The notes under the pieces are model-generated. The model ran no database searches. It saw only the letters and a program-made list of their open reading frames with translations, and had not been told where the DNA came from. Both the position numbers and the translations under genes were made by a program. From IMG/VR virus record IMGVR_UViG_3300031539_000035, positions 1 through 56,561 of that record: a DNA stretch of 56,561 bases; one strand, 5' to 3'. The number at the start of each line of letters is the position of its first letter. The first letter of the stretch is position 1. The stretch comes from a virus. Positions 47,911 through 54,234 of this stretch are shown in pieces.

Positions 47911-48287
47911 CGGGGGGAGAAAAAGGCGTTGAGATGCCAGTCGAAATGGAAGACGTGGAGCGGCTGTTAGAGGATACCAGGCGCCAGTTCACTAGGGTGG
48001 AGAGGGGGCTGGATCGGCAGGACGCCCAGCAGCGCGCCATGGACGTTGCGGTCGCCAAGCTCCAGCAGATCATGGCGGATCGGGGTGCCTCGTGTCCATG
48101 GCGCGTGGACATTGCGGACGTGGCCAAGTCGGCGAAGGTCCACGCTAGTGAGATACGGCAGTTGACTGGGGCGGTGAGCGACCTGAAAGTCAAGGTCGCG
48201 ACGATCGCTGCCGGGGGCGGGGTGGCCGGTGGGCTAGTGGCCGTGGTAGTGCGGCTGGTTGTGGATGCGATCGGTCGAGGAGGGTAG
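47889..48287 (+). CDS. Coiled-coil protein with C-terminal membrane helix (XhlA-like)
   Basis: 132 residues. Coiled coil VERLLEDTRRQFTRVERGLD and a C-terminal membrane segment (GGGVAGGLVAVVVRLVVDAI). This layout resembles XhlA-type holin partners. Overlaps the glycosidase 3' end. Confidence 0.55.
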   Translation: MVDTGELAGGEKGVEMPVEMEDVERLLEDTRRQFTRVERGLDRQDAQQRAMDVAVAKLQQIMADRGASCPWRVDIADVAKSAKVHASEIRQLTGAVSDLKVKVATIAAGGGVAGGLVAVVVRLVVDAIGRGG

Positions 48288-48288
48288 A

Positions 48289-48624
48289 ATGACGCTCCGA
48301 GAAGGGCTGCTATGGCTTATGGGGATTGGGGCTGGGGTTCTGGCGTTCTACGCTATCGATAGGCTGGAGAATCAGAATCGGTGGCCGATCATCGCCGCTT
48401 GGCTGGCGATGCTGCGCCCTGACGATAAGCGGGCGCTAGCGTTTGCGGTGACGGCCGGGGTTGCTGTTATCGCGTATCTGGGCACGCTCCTGATGCTGTA
48501 CGAGATCACGCCTACCAGTTGGCGGATGTGGGTTGAGGAGCTGTTCAAGGTTTGCGCGGCGGCCATCGTGGCTGGCCAGGTCGCACATGGGCGGGTGGTG
48601 CTTCGACGCCGAGTGCCCGATTGA
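48289..48624 (+). CDS. Holin-like membrane protein
   Basis: 111 residues from ATG 48289 (GAGGAGGGTAGA upstream). Three hydrophobic segments: LLWLMGIGAGVLAFYAI, FAVTAGVAVIAYLGTLLMLY and LFKVCAAAIVAGQVAHG, and a basic C-terminus. Follows the lysins and the XhlA-like protein and precedes a terminator, as expected for a holin. Confidence 0.6.
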   Translation: MTLREGLLWLMGIGAGVLAFYAIDRLENQNRWPIIAAWLAMLRPDDKRALAFAVTAGVAVIAYLGTLLMLYEITPTSWRMWVEELFKVCAAAIVAGQVAHGRVVLRRRVPD

Positions 48625-48643
48625 TTGGTGATCTCGTAAAATG

Positions 48644-48672
48644 GGCGCGCTCGTAGGGGTGCGCCTTTTTTT
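48644..48672 (+). terminator. Rho-independent terminator of the late operon
   Basis: GGCGC.../...GCGCC stem (48644-48650 with 48659-48665) followed by seven T. Ends the 24-48.6 kb virion and lysis operon. Confidence 0.85.
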
Positions 48673-48706
48673 GTGTCCTGGGAACCGGCCATGCGTAGAA
48701 ACAATT

Positions 48707-48725
48707 ATTAACCTAATATTAACCT
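48707..48725. promoter_or_regulatory. Direct repeats, possible operator
   Basis: Two copies of ATTAACCT at 48707-48714 and 48718-48725, exactly 11 bp apart (one helical turn), in an AT-rich gap 19 bases upstream of the -35 of the 48744 promoter. Suits an activator or repressor binding side by side. Confidence 0.5.
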
Positions 48726-48743
48726 TATGACATTGGAAAGCCC

Positions 48744-48772
48744 TTGACAACCTGATTTACTTGTGCTATAAT
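48744..48772 (+). promoter_or_regulatory. Perfect consensus sigma-70 promoter
   Basis: TTGACA, 17-base spacer, TATAAT. Predicted start near 48779. Drives the ribozyme-containing operon of small genes. Confidence 0.95.
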
Positions 48773-48779
48773 GATTGCA

Positions 48780-48956
48780 GGATAAGGAAACGGAACCTTA
48801 ACAAACGAGCGCCGAGCGAGAGCGGGAGCCCAAAGGGCCGCCACACTAGACTCCGGGGCCGAGAGGCACCACCTCCAAAGTCACTACAGGGACCAGGGGG
48901 GCGGGAGAAAGGGCCGAATAGCCCAGAGGGGCCGCGAACGCAAGGCAATCCAAAGA
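48780..48956 (+). other. Non-coding 5' leader of the small-gene operon
   Basis: About 177 bases of purine-rich leader between promoter and first hammerhead, with no credible gene (an ORF across it starts inside the promoter and is low-complexity). Would be cut away from the first mRNA if the ribozyme is active. Confidence 0.6.
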
Positions 48957-49022
48957 GCCGAAACCCCAGGCGGGAAGCCGGTTGGGGTCTGGCTAGGACG
49001 GCAACCTAGCTACTGATGAGGC
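48957..49022 (+). ncRNA. Type II hammerhead ribozyme A
   Basis: All core elements in type II order: GCC (stem II), GAAA, stem III CCCCA/TGGGG, GTC cleavage triplet (cut after C 48989), stem I TGGCTAGG/CCTAGCTA with loop ACGGCAA, CTGATGA, GGC (stem II). Lies 21 bases before the GTG at 49044, so the cleaved mRNA would begin with the stem I hairpin. Confidence 0.88.
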
Positions 49023-49043
49023 AAGCCAAGAGGGAGAGACGAA

Positions 49044-49337
49044 GTGGGCGCCAAGAAGCAGATCAGCGAGGCTGTTCGTGCCATTCGTGGTTTGGCACGG
49101 AAGTACGGCATGGCTGCCTTGAACGAGGCCACGATTTACAGACTGTGGGAAGAGCTTGCGGGATATCAGCCCGAGTCGGAGTTCGCACGGTTCTACTTCC
49201 AATGTACTGGCCGAGAGTCTAGGCAAGTGGCCCGCGAGGTTATGTGCACCTATCGGCGCGATGATTGGACCGTTACTGTTACGGCGCGGCTCATGGATGG
49301 TTCCGAGTATTGCTTCAAGGCCAATGAGAACGCATAG
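49044..49337 (+). CDS. Orphan early protein
   Basis: 97 residues from GTG 49044 (GAGGGAGAG upstream). Helical start (SEAVRAIRGLARKYGM) and beta end (TVTVTARLMDGSEYC). Stop overlaps the first base of hammerhead B. Function unknown; likely an early host-takeover protein by promoter strength. Confidence 0.6.
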   Translation: MGAKKQISEAVRAIRGLARKYGMAALNEATIYRLWEELAGYQPESEFARFYFQCTGRESRQVAREVMCTYRRDDWTVTVTARLMDGSEYCFKANENA

Positions 49338-49400
49338 CCGAATCCCCGGAAGCCCTTTTCCGGGGACTGGCTAGGACGGCAACCTAGCCACTGACGAGGC
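49337..49400 (+). ncRNA. Type II hammerhead ribozyme B
   Basis: GCC, GAAT, stem III CCCCGGAA/TTCCGGGG, AC cleavage site (after 49367), stem I TGGCTAGG/CCTAGCCA, CTGACGA, GGC. The pair next to the cut is T-A instead of A-T, swapped on both sides, so pairing is kept but activity may be lower. Confidence 0.75.
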
Positions 49401-49420
49401 AAGCCAAGAGGGAGGCAGCA

Positions 49421-49726
49421 ATGAAGGCACCGAGGATCGACGAGACGAAGCTCCGGTACGCGCACCAGGAAGTGCGCGAGATGGCGGAGAGCCTCTACGG
49501 GAGCAGTCGCAATTGGAAGCGGGCCCTGACCACAGCGGAGCGAATCATCTGCGAGCCTGGCCATGTCTACGTCGGCACGGGGGAGCAGCTGGAGCGCATA
49601 GATGGAATGATCGCCACCTACATCGCCGAAGGCGATCAGTGGAACCTTCTGGACCCAATGATTGCCTACGGCTACAGCGCCGTCAGCAAGCGCGGATGGG
49701 AAGCCTGGGGCATCGCGCAGGGATAA
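49421..49726 (+). CDS. Orphan early protein
   Basis: 101 residues, GGGAGGCAGCA upstream. Helical, acidic N-terminus (YAHQEVREMAESLYGSSRN) with a G-rich centre. Bounded by hammerheads B and C. No recognised family. Confidence 0.6.
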   Translation: MKAPRIDETKLRYAHQEVREMAESLYGSSRNWKRALTTAERIICEPGHVYVGTGEQLERIDGMIATYIAEGDQWNLLDPMIAYGYSAVSKRGWEAWGIAQG

Positions 49727-49728
49727 GA

Positions 49729-49792
49729 GCCGAATCCCCGGAGAGAAACCTCCGGGGACCGAGCGGGGTTGACCACCCGCCGCTGATGAGGC
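49729..49792 (+). ncRNA. Type II hammerhead ribozyme C
   Basis: GCC, GAAT, stem III CCCCGGAG/CTCCGGGG, AC (cut after 49759), stem I CG-bulge-GCGGG/CCCGCCG, CTGATGA, GGC. Stems I and III differ in sequence from A and B but keep pairing. Confidence 0.75.
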
Positions 49793-49814
49793 AGGTTACG
49801 AAAAGGAGAATCCA

Positions 49815-50051
49815 ATGAGTCATAATCACCTCCCTGAGATCAAGTTCGATACTAGCCTCTACACTAACCGATATGGCAAGCGGCCGCACGGTTACGGCCT
49901 CTGGGCATTCTCCTGGAAGAACACCAGTGGCGGCTATAATGTCACCGAGTGGACTGGTTGGTATTCTGACGCGAAGGCCAAGGCCCGCGAGGTCGCTCGC
50001 ATGAGCAAGCAGGCCTTCCCCTGGATTCGCACAGTCAACGTTCTGCCCTAG
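49815..50051 (+). CDS. Orphan early protein
   Basis: 78 residues, AAAAGGAGAATCC upstream. Aromatic-rich (YGLWAFSWKN, WTGWYSD). No recognised family. Confidence 0.55.
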   Translation: MSHNHLPEIKFDTSLYTNRYGKRPHGYGLWAFSWKNTSGGYNVTEWTGWYSDAKAKAREVARMSKQAFPWIRTVNVLP

Positions 50052-50096
50052 AGATCACGCCCAGCCAGTCGGGCAATAGACCGGCAGGAGGCTACG

Positions 50097-50387
50097 ATGG
50101 CTACATACACGATCACGACAAGATACACTGTCACGGCGAGCAGAGCGTATAACCTAAACCCGCATTTGCGAGATGCCCTTGCCGCGATTGCCAACAATCG
50201 CATAAGTATGACTTTCTCTCGTGAGGGGCAGGGGCGAGGCCGTGAGCTTCTCTGGGAAGTCCAGAATGTCCGATATGAGGATACGGCGCTGGTTGAGGCG
50301 CGGGTGCCAACTCTCACGGCACTGGAGGCCGGGTTTCTGGCCGGGTTTTTCGAGGCCCGCGGGGTTCCAGTAAGGATCACGAAATGA
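50097..50387 (+). CDS. Orphan early protein
   Basis: 96 residues with GGCAGGAGGCTACG before the ATG. Beta-rich start (YTITTRYTVTASRAY), then an alpha/beta domain. The 45-base spacer in front has no hammerhead, so this gene should share an mRNA with 49815. Stop abuts hammerhead D. Confidence 0.55.
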   Translation: MATYTITTRYTVTASRAYNLNPHLRDALAAIANNRISMTFSREGQGRGRELLWEVQNVRYEDTALVEARVPTLTALEAGFLAGFFEARGVPVRITK

Positions 50388-50448
50388 GCCGAAACCGCCA
50401 GGGAACTGGCGGTCCGAGCGGGGTTGACTACCCGCCGCCGAATGAGGC
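50388..50448 (+). ncRNA. Hammerhead-like element D, degenerate core
   Basis: GCC, GAAA, stem III CCGCCAG/CTGGCGG, TC (cut after 50414), stem I CG-bulge-GCGGG/CCCGCCG, but CCGAATGA in place of CTGATGA, then GGC. Stems covary with A-C; the altered core predicts weak or no cleavage. Confidence 0.6.
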
Positions 50449-50502
50449 AGGTCGAATACGCAAATGCGGGCAGAGTCGAGACACAGACGGAGGATCACAA
50501 TG

Positions 50503-50970
50503 GACACCAATGAGCGACCAGTTGCCGACCCCGAATACGCCGGGTACTGGCTCGGAGCCGGATACCGGTGGGATACCGAGGAGCGCGCGGCAATCGCTAT
50601 TCGAGACGTATACGCTGTTGACGTTGCAATGGCGCCGGTCCGGGCGCTCCCTGAGACATTGAGCCGCGATGAGTACGAGACTGCGGCAACAGAACTGGGA
50701 ATCGCCCAGCTGGCCGACACGGAGATCGTTCTGAGCCGACACAGTGTCCGCAACTGCCCCCGGCCCCCCGAGTCCCGACTGACCCGTTTTGTCCAAATGG
50801 CACTCGCGGAGCGCCGCCTCGACGGGATTGAGGCCGAGCGCGCTGCACAGCCGAAGCGGACAATCCACTACATCCACTGCGACTGCGGCCACGACGTCCC
50901 CGAGGGAGAGCGGATGAGCGCCTCACTCGGGAGCTCCTGTTTCGACTGCTACGACCGAATGAGCAACTAG
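50503..50970 (+). CDS. Orphan early protein with zinc site
   Basis: 155 residues from ATG 50503 (CGGAGGATCACA upstream). The C-terminus has CDCGHDVPEGE...CFDCYD, a probable zinc site. Otherwise unknown. Confidence 0.55.
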   Translation, partial: DTNERPVADPEYAGYWLGAGYRWDTEERAAIAIRDVYAVDVAMAPVRALPETLSRDEYETAATELGIAQLADTEIVLSRHSVRNCPRPPESRLTRFVQMALAERRLDGIEAERAAQPKRTIHYIHCDCGHDVPEGERMSASLGSSCFDCYDRMSN

Positions 50971-50982
50971 CCCTCCGAGTCT

Positions 50983-51010
50983 CAGGAGCCGAGCGCCAGT
51001 TCGGCTCCTG
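50983..51010 (+). other. 10-bp hairpin between operon genes
   Basis: CAGGAGCCGA pairs with TCGGCTCCTG. It stands where A-D have hammerheads but lacks the catalytic core; may be a decayed element or a simple mRNA-end hairpin. Confidence 0.55.
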
Positions 51011-51045
51011 GCCTGGGCGGACTAGAAGAATCAAGGAGGAAGATC

Positions 51046-51456
51046 ATGGGCACCTATCGTTTCGATCTGCAGCACACTGGCCGGCCGTTCGGTCCGTGCG
51101 AGGTCATCCCGGATTGGGCCTGGAAGGGGCTCTCACGGTACACGACCCTGAGTGCCGCGAGAAAGGCAGAGGATCGTGTACGGGGAGACATGCACGAGGC
51201 AGCCGGACCGGCCGCCTGGACCGACCACTTCCGAGTCATTCCGCTGCGGGATACTAGGTTGACCCAGACATACGTGTGTCTGGGAACGATTCGGCATGAT
51301 CCGTCGCCAGACTGCGCGGTATCCATTGATGTGACGATAACCTGGCCTGCTGGGAAATCGGAGCCCTTTCCAGCGACGCCTGGCGGCTGGGCCAGTCCCT
51401 ACCAGTGCGCGGCGTGTGCGGCGATAGACGAGGTGGCGCGACACGAGATGGCCTAG
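51046..51456 (+). CDS. Orphan early protein
   Basis: 136 residues with AAGGAGGAAGATC upstream. Last gene of the first early operon. One CAAC pair; no family recognised. Confidence 0.55.
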   Translation: MGTYRFDLQHTGRPFGPCEVIPDWAWKGLSRYTTLSAARKAEDRVRGDMHEAAGPAAWTDHFRVIPLRDTRLTQTYVCLGTIRHDPSPDCAVSIDVTITWPAGKSEPFPATPGGWASPYQCAACAAIDEVARHEMA

Positions 51457-51468
51457 TCCCCTCACCAC

Positions 51469-51494
51469 AGGCCGCCGAGACGGCTCGGCGGCCT
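51469..51494 (+). terminator. Strong hairpin at operon end
   Basis: AGGCCGCCGAG/CTCGGCGGCCT, 11 bp, ACGG loop, no T tract. Placed between the operon end and the next promoter; terminator or mRNA-end hairpin. Confidence 0.55.
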
Positions 51495-51512
51495 CCATGA
51501 GCGGATTGTCTA

Positions 51513-51541
51513 TTGACAACATGATACCTTTGCGCTATAAT
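51513..51541 (+). promoter_or_regulatory. Perfect consensus sigma-70 promoter
   Basis: TTGACA, 17-base spacer, TATAAT. Start near 51548; drives the second small-gene operon. Confidence 0.95.
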
Positions 51542-51573
51542 GACTGTGGGATTGGGAGATACAGGAGGCCACA

Positions 51574-51774
51574 ATGAGCGCTTACGCCAAGGTCGAGACT
51601 CGCAAGGATACGTTGGAGCGGACCGAGATGACTATCCGCACCCGCCATGGGGTGACCGACAGCCAGCTCACGCGCTGGCTGGTGAATGAGGGGATGCGGC
51701 GCTACGAGGCCGAGGACATCGTGGCCGAGGCCAGGGGAAACCTGGTCGGATGGCATGCGGGGAGGGCCCGATGA
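51574..51774 (+). CDS. Small hypothetical protein
   Basis: 66 residues, CAGGAGGCCACA upstream. HTH-like helices (TDSQLTRWLVNEGMRRYEAE). Overlaps the next ORF. Confidence 0.55.
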   Translation: MSAYAKVETRKDTLERTEMTIRTRHGVTDSQLTRWLVNEGMRRYEAEDIVAEARGNLVGWHAGRAR

Positions 51775-51929
51775 TAGCCTGCCGCTGCACGCGCTGTCAG
51801 GACACGGGCTACGTGTTGAGCGGGTCGGGCGAGGGCGACGACCCGTGCGAGGAGGTTGCCTGCCCGGTGTGCGGCCCGAAAGCCACCGAGGAACCCGAGT
51901 GGAGGGAGGATGACGATGGATGCTGCTGA
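51771..51929 (+). CDS. 52-residue Cys-rich zinc protein
   Basis: Starts ATG 51771 overlapping the upstream stop, ends 51929. CRCTRCQDTGY and CPVCG make a zinc ribbon or half DnaJ-type site; ends in two Cys. GGGAGGGCC lies just before the start. Confidence 0.55.
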   Translation: MIACRCTRCQDTGYVLSGSGEGDDPCEEVACPVCGPKATEEPEWREDDDGCC

Positions 51930-52200
51930 GATGCGTGCTCGATCCCTCGACCTGGAGACCGAGCGCCTCGCGCGGATCTCGCGGGCGATGAATAGGATGT
52001 GCTGCTACCAATGTGGCAGCATGGACGGGATGCAGGGTTACGACGAGGCCGCCACGCGCACGATGCCGGCGGAGCAGCAAACGGGGTACTACCGGCACAT
52101 CGGCGAGAGCGTGCCGGGGACGATCTACCGGCCGTGCACCGTGTGCCGGCGGACGGACGAGATCGGGATAAGCACCAGATACGAGGAGTGGACGCCATGA
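51916..52200 (+). CDS. Small zinc-binding protein
   Basis: 94 residues from ATG 51916 (GGAGGGAGG upstream; ATG 51910 is an alternative). CCYQCG and CTVCRR give a four-Cys site around a helical core. Overlaps neighbours at both ends. Confidence 0.55.
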   Translation: MDAAEMRARSLDLETERLARISRAMNRMCCYQCGSMDGMQGYDEAATRTMPAEQQTGYYRHIGESVPGTIYRPCTVCRRTDEIGISTRYEEWTP

Positions 52201-52445
52201 CACCGGATCTGGGCGGGGGATGGTCTGCCGAAGAGATACGCCGATTGCAGATAGAGAATAAGCGACTGCGCGCGGTGATCGAAACGGCGAACGCGAACTA
52301 CGCGCGGCTCCAGGTGATTCGTGACAATCAGCACGCTCTTATTATATGCACCTCACGACTCCTAGCATTGGGTGATCTGGACGTCGCTGAGTTGGCAGGG
52401 ATCAAAAGGGCGCTTGACAACGCATACAGGGGAGGGGAACAGTGA
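52197..52445 (+). CDS. Coiled-coil hypothetical protein
   Basis: 82 residues, ATGA overlap. IRRLQIENKRLRAVIETAN is a coiled coil. Function unknown. Confidence 0.55.
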   Translation: MTPDLGGGWSAEEIRRLQIENKRLRAVIETANANYARLQVIRDNQHALIICTSRLLALGDLDVAELAGIKRALDNAYRGGEQ

Positions 52446-52618
52446 TCGCATCATACCCGAAGGTACTCACCGTCGGCACGCGAGGGACCGAGTGCCTGCT
52501 GGAGGGCGAGGTCCTGGTCCAGGAGAAGATCGACGGCTCTATGTTCCGGTGGGCCGTGGCCGCCGTCGAGGCGACCATGTGCGCGGCGTGCGCGCGCCGG
52601 ATGATCGGCGTGCGTTAG
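52442..52618 (+). pseudogene. Truncated RNA ligase remnant
   Basis: 58 residues from GTG 52442. YPKVLTVGTRGTECLLEGEV followed by QEKIDGSMFRW carries nucleotidyltransferase motif I (KxDG), as in phage Rnl2-type RNA ligases. The reading then leaves the family and stops; motifs III-V are absent here and downstream. A full enzyme would exceed 200 residues. Remnant, or a short product of unknown use. Not to be expected to ligate. Confidence 0.6.
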
Positions 52619-52695
52619 GATGTACCGCTGCCCTGGCATGTGACGTGCCGAAGAACCAGTATGACTCCGAGGCTTGACGGCAGGGCGGCGGTAAT

Positions 52696-52751
52696 GCGGG
52701 CCACCGGCAGACGTAGGTGGCGTGGAGGAGCGCGTCTCCCAAAACAACGCG
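52696..52751 (+). ncRNA. Hairpin plus H-type pseudoknot, copy 1
   Basis: Hairpin GCCACC/GGTGGC, then stem GGAG/CTCC whose loop CGCGT can pair with ACGCG after the A-rich linker CAAAACA. Riboswitch- or frameshift-like geometry. Confidence 0.55.
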
Positions 52752-52752
52752 T

Positions 52753-52808
52753 GCGGGCTACCGGCGTACATAGGTAGCGGGTGGGGCGCGACACGCCAAA
52801 ACAACGCG
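52753..52808 (+). ncRNA. Hairpin plus H-type pseudoknot, copy 2
   Basis: Same length and layout as copy 1; the first hairpin covaries to GCTACC/GGTAGC, and CGCG/CGCG pairing across CCAAAACAA is kept, though the inner stem is weaker (GTG/CAC). One base separates the copies. Confidence 0.55.
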
Positions 52809-52844
52809 CAAAATACTGTCTATCAAAGAGAAAAGGAGATGGAA

Positions 52845-53129
52845 GTGAGGGCCCCAAAGGATCTGTTAGAAGCAGTCGCCCGCCGCAAGTTTTTCGAGAG
52901 CACTACCATCTGTGGGGCGTACACGGTGGTCACTCTGATCCAGGGGGAGATCGTTGGCGTTGGATTTTCCAGGTGCTCTCCCAAGGATAAGTGGGACATC
53001 GCCTTGGGACATCGGATCGCCCGAGGCAGAGCGCTTTTGGACTTCGCCCAGAAGGTCCATGCGCGACGCCAGAAGTCCATTGGTTCGGCGGCGGAAGTGA
53101 GGGACGGATCACAGGAGAAGGAGATCTAG
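52845..53129 (+). CDS. Hypothetical protein
   Basis: 94 residues from GTG 52845, six bases after AAAAGGAG; ATG 52839 touches the RBS and is less likely. Core TTICGAYTVVTLIQGEIVGV, then helical. Unknown family. Confidence 0.55.
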   Translation: MRAPKDLLEAVARRKFFESTTICGAYTVVTLIQGEIVGVGFSRCSPKDKWDIALGHRIARGRALLDFAQKVHARRQKSIGSAAEVRDGSQEKEI

Positions 53130-53396
53130 ATGGCTGATCAGACTGTCTTTTCCAGGCTAACGTCCGTGTTGCGTGGCAGGTTTCTGGACCAGATGCCTCC
53201 GCTGCCTCGCGGGGAGCGATTGAGCGGTTGGCGCCATATCAGGACCACCGCCAGGGGCTCTGGCAGGCGCTGGCGCAGTGGTGAGAGGCATTACGGTCTA
53301 AACGGACCGCAGGCCGTGGCCCGCCGGCGCCGACAGATCGCCAAAGGGATGATTATCAAAGGGAGTAAACATGTTCGTAAATCTGACACCACATGA
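53130..53396 (+). CDS. Very basic small protein
   Basis: 88 residues, Arg-rich (GRRWRSGERHYGLNG, AVARRRRQIAKG), likely nucleic-acid binding. Starts directly after the previous stop; overlaps the next gene. Confidence 0.5.
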   Translation: MADQTVFSRLTSVLRGRFLDQMPPLPRGERLSGWRHIRTTARGSGRRWRSGERHYGLNGPQAVARRRRQIAKGMIIKGSKHVRKSDTT

Positions 53397-53694
53397 GATT
53401 CACCTGCCGATTGGCATTGTATCGCCGTCGGGCGTCGTAGCACGATGTGATGAGGTAAGTGAGCAGTGTGGTGAGGTCGAGGGGGTGCCGATCATCTCCC
53501 GTCGTTATGGGGAGGTTCGCGGTTTGCCGTCGAATAAAATGGGCGTCTGGCTGATTGTGAGCCATATGTGCCGCGTAGCCTGTCCAGAGCGGCGGGACCT
53601 GCTGAGCCCTGGCGATCTGACGCGGGATGAGAAGGGCCAGATCACTGGATGTACAAACCTAGTGGTCAACATGGACCGTGAGCGGATGAGATAG
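53371..53694 (+). CDS. Conserved small phage/prokaryotic protein
   Basis: 107 residues. FVNLTPHEIHLPIG, SPSGVVARC, GEVRGLP, WLIVSHMCRVACPERRDLLSP and QITGC follow a conserved family of unknown function (NLTPH... GLP... IVS...DLL.PG pattern) common in phages and plasmids. AAAGGGAG upstream. Confidence 0.65.
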   Translation: MFVNLTPHEIHLPIGIVSPSGVVARCDEVSEQCGEVEGVPIISRRYGEVRGLPSNKMGVWLIVSHMCRVACPERRDLLSPGDLTRDEKGQITGCTNLVVNMDRERMR

Positions 53695-53724
53695 GATCTC
53701 GCTGTCCTGCGGCGGTTGGGATTA

Positions 53725-53857
53725 TGGCGGTGCCGCGCGGTGGGAACGCGCACACGAGCAGGTGTGGCCTGCCAGCCAGGGGAGATAAACCATTACCGTG
53801 CAAATCGGGAACGGCTGACCAAACAAAACGCACCGGGTCCGAATCCCGGCCCGCCAA
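53725..53857 (+). ncRNA. Second tRNA-like RNA with internal insertion
   Basis: Acceptor TGGCGG/CCGCCA, GC linker, D-arm CGCG/CGCG with GG-containing loop (53734-53750), and T-arm CCGGG/CCCGG with loop TCCGAAT (53833-53849). Between D- and T-arms are 82 bases (a tRNA has about 25) with a hairpin CACAC/GTGTG and CAGCC/GGCTG. Shares a TTACC...AAAT.GGG stretch with the RNA at 12003. No CCA, no anticodon arm. Possible second Y-type RNA; weaker than the first. Confidence 0.45.
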
Positions 53858-53892
53858 CTGGTCGAGATTGGCAGAGTATGGGAGGGATTGAC

Positions 53893-54234
53893 GTGATCAC
53901 GAAAGAGCAACTGGTGACAATGCTGGAGAGCCATGAGGAGGAGCTCAAGGCGAGCGTCCTCAAGGAGATTGAGCACAGCATCCTGCGGGACATTGAGTTG
54001 ACGTTGCGACAGGAGATCGGAGCGGTCGTGAAGAAGTTCATGACCGAAGAGATCGCTGGTGAGGTCCGTGCCGTTCTGGTCGAGAACAAGCCAGTGCTCC
54101 TCGCCGCCGTAGTCGAGGCGGCCAACGCGATCGGCGAGCTCACGTCCCAGGCCCTTGTGGAGCAGGTCAAAGAGAGCCTGAAGTCAGGCTCGTACCATCG
54201 GCAGGGCATCCTCAAGGCACTCCTCGGCTTGTGA
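53893..54234 (+). CDS. Amphipathic helical protein
   Basis: 113 residues from GTG 53893 (GGAGGG seven bases upstream; ATG 53878 possible). Continuous amphipathic helices (LESHEEELKASVLKEIE, AAVVEAANAIGELTSQALV). Unknown family. Confidence 0.55.
   Translation: MITKEQLVTMLESHEEELKASVLKEIEHSILRDIELTLRQEIGAVVKKFMTEEIAGEVRAVLVENKPVLLAAVVEAANAIGELTSQALVEQVKESLKSGSYHRQGILKALLGL

Larger units (their letters stand above)
52619..52838 (+). other. 220-base non-coding stretch holding tandem structured RNA
   Basis: No gene with an acceptable RBS. Contains two 56-base repeats described separately. Its end provides AAAAGGAG for the next gene. Confidence 0.6.

Noticed and set aside
48761-49009. 82-residue ORF over the early leader
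   Set aside because: Begins inside the -10 region of the 48744 promoter and is low-complexity; the leader and hammerhead explain the sequence.
53716-53892. N-terminal extension of the 53893 protein through the tRNA-like RNA
   Set aside because: The GTG at 53893 has a good GGAGGG; the extension covers a structured RNA and is Arg/Pro-rich noise.
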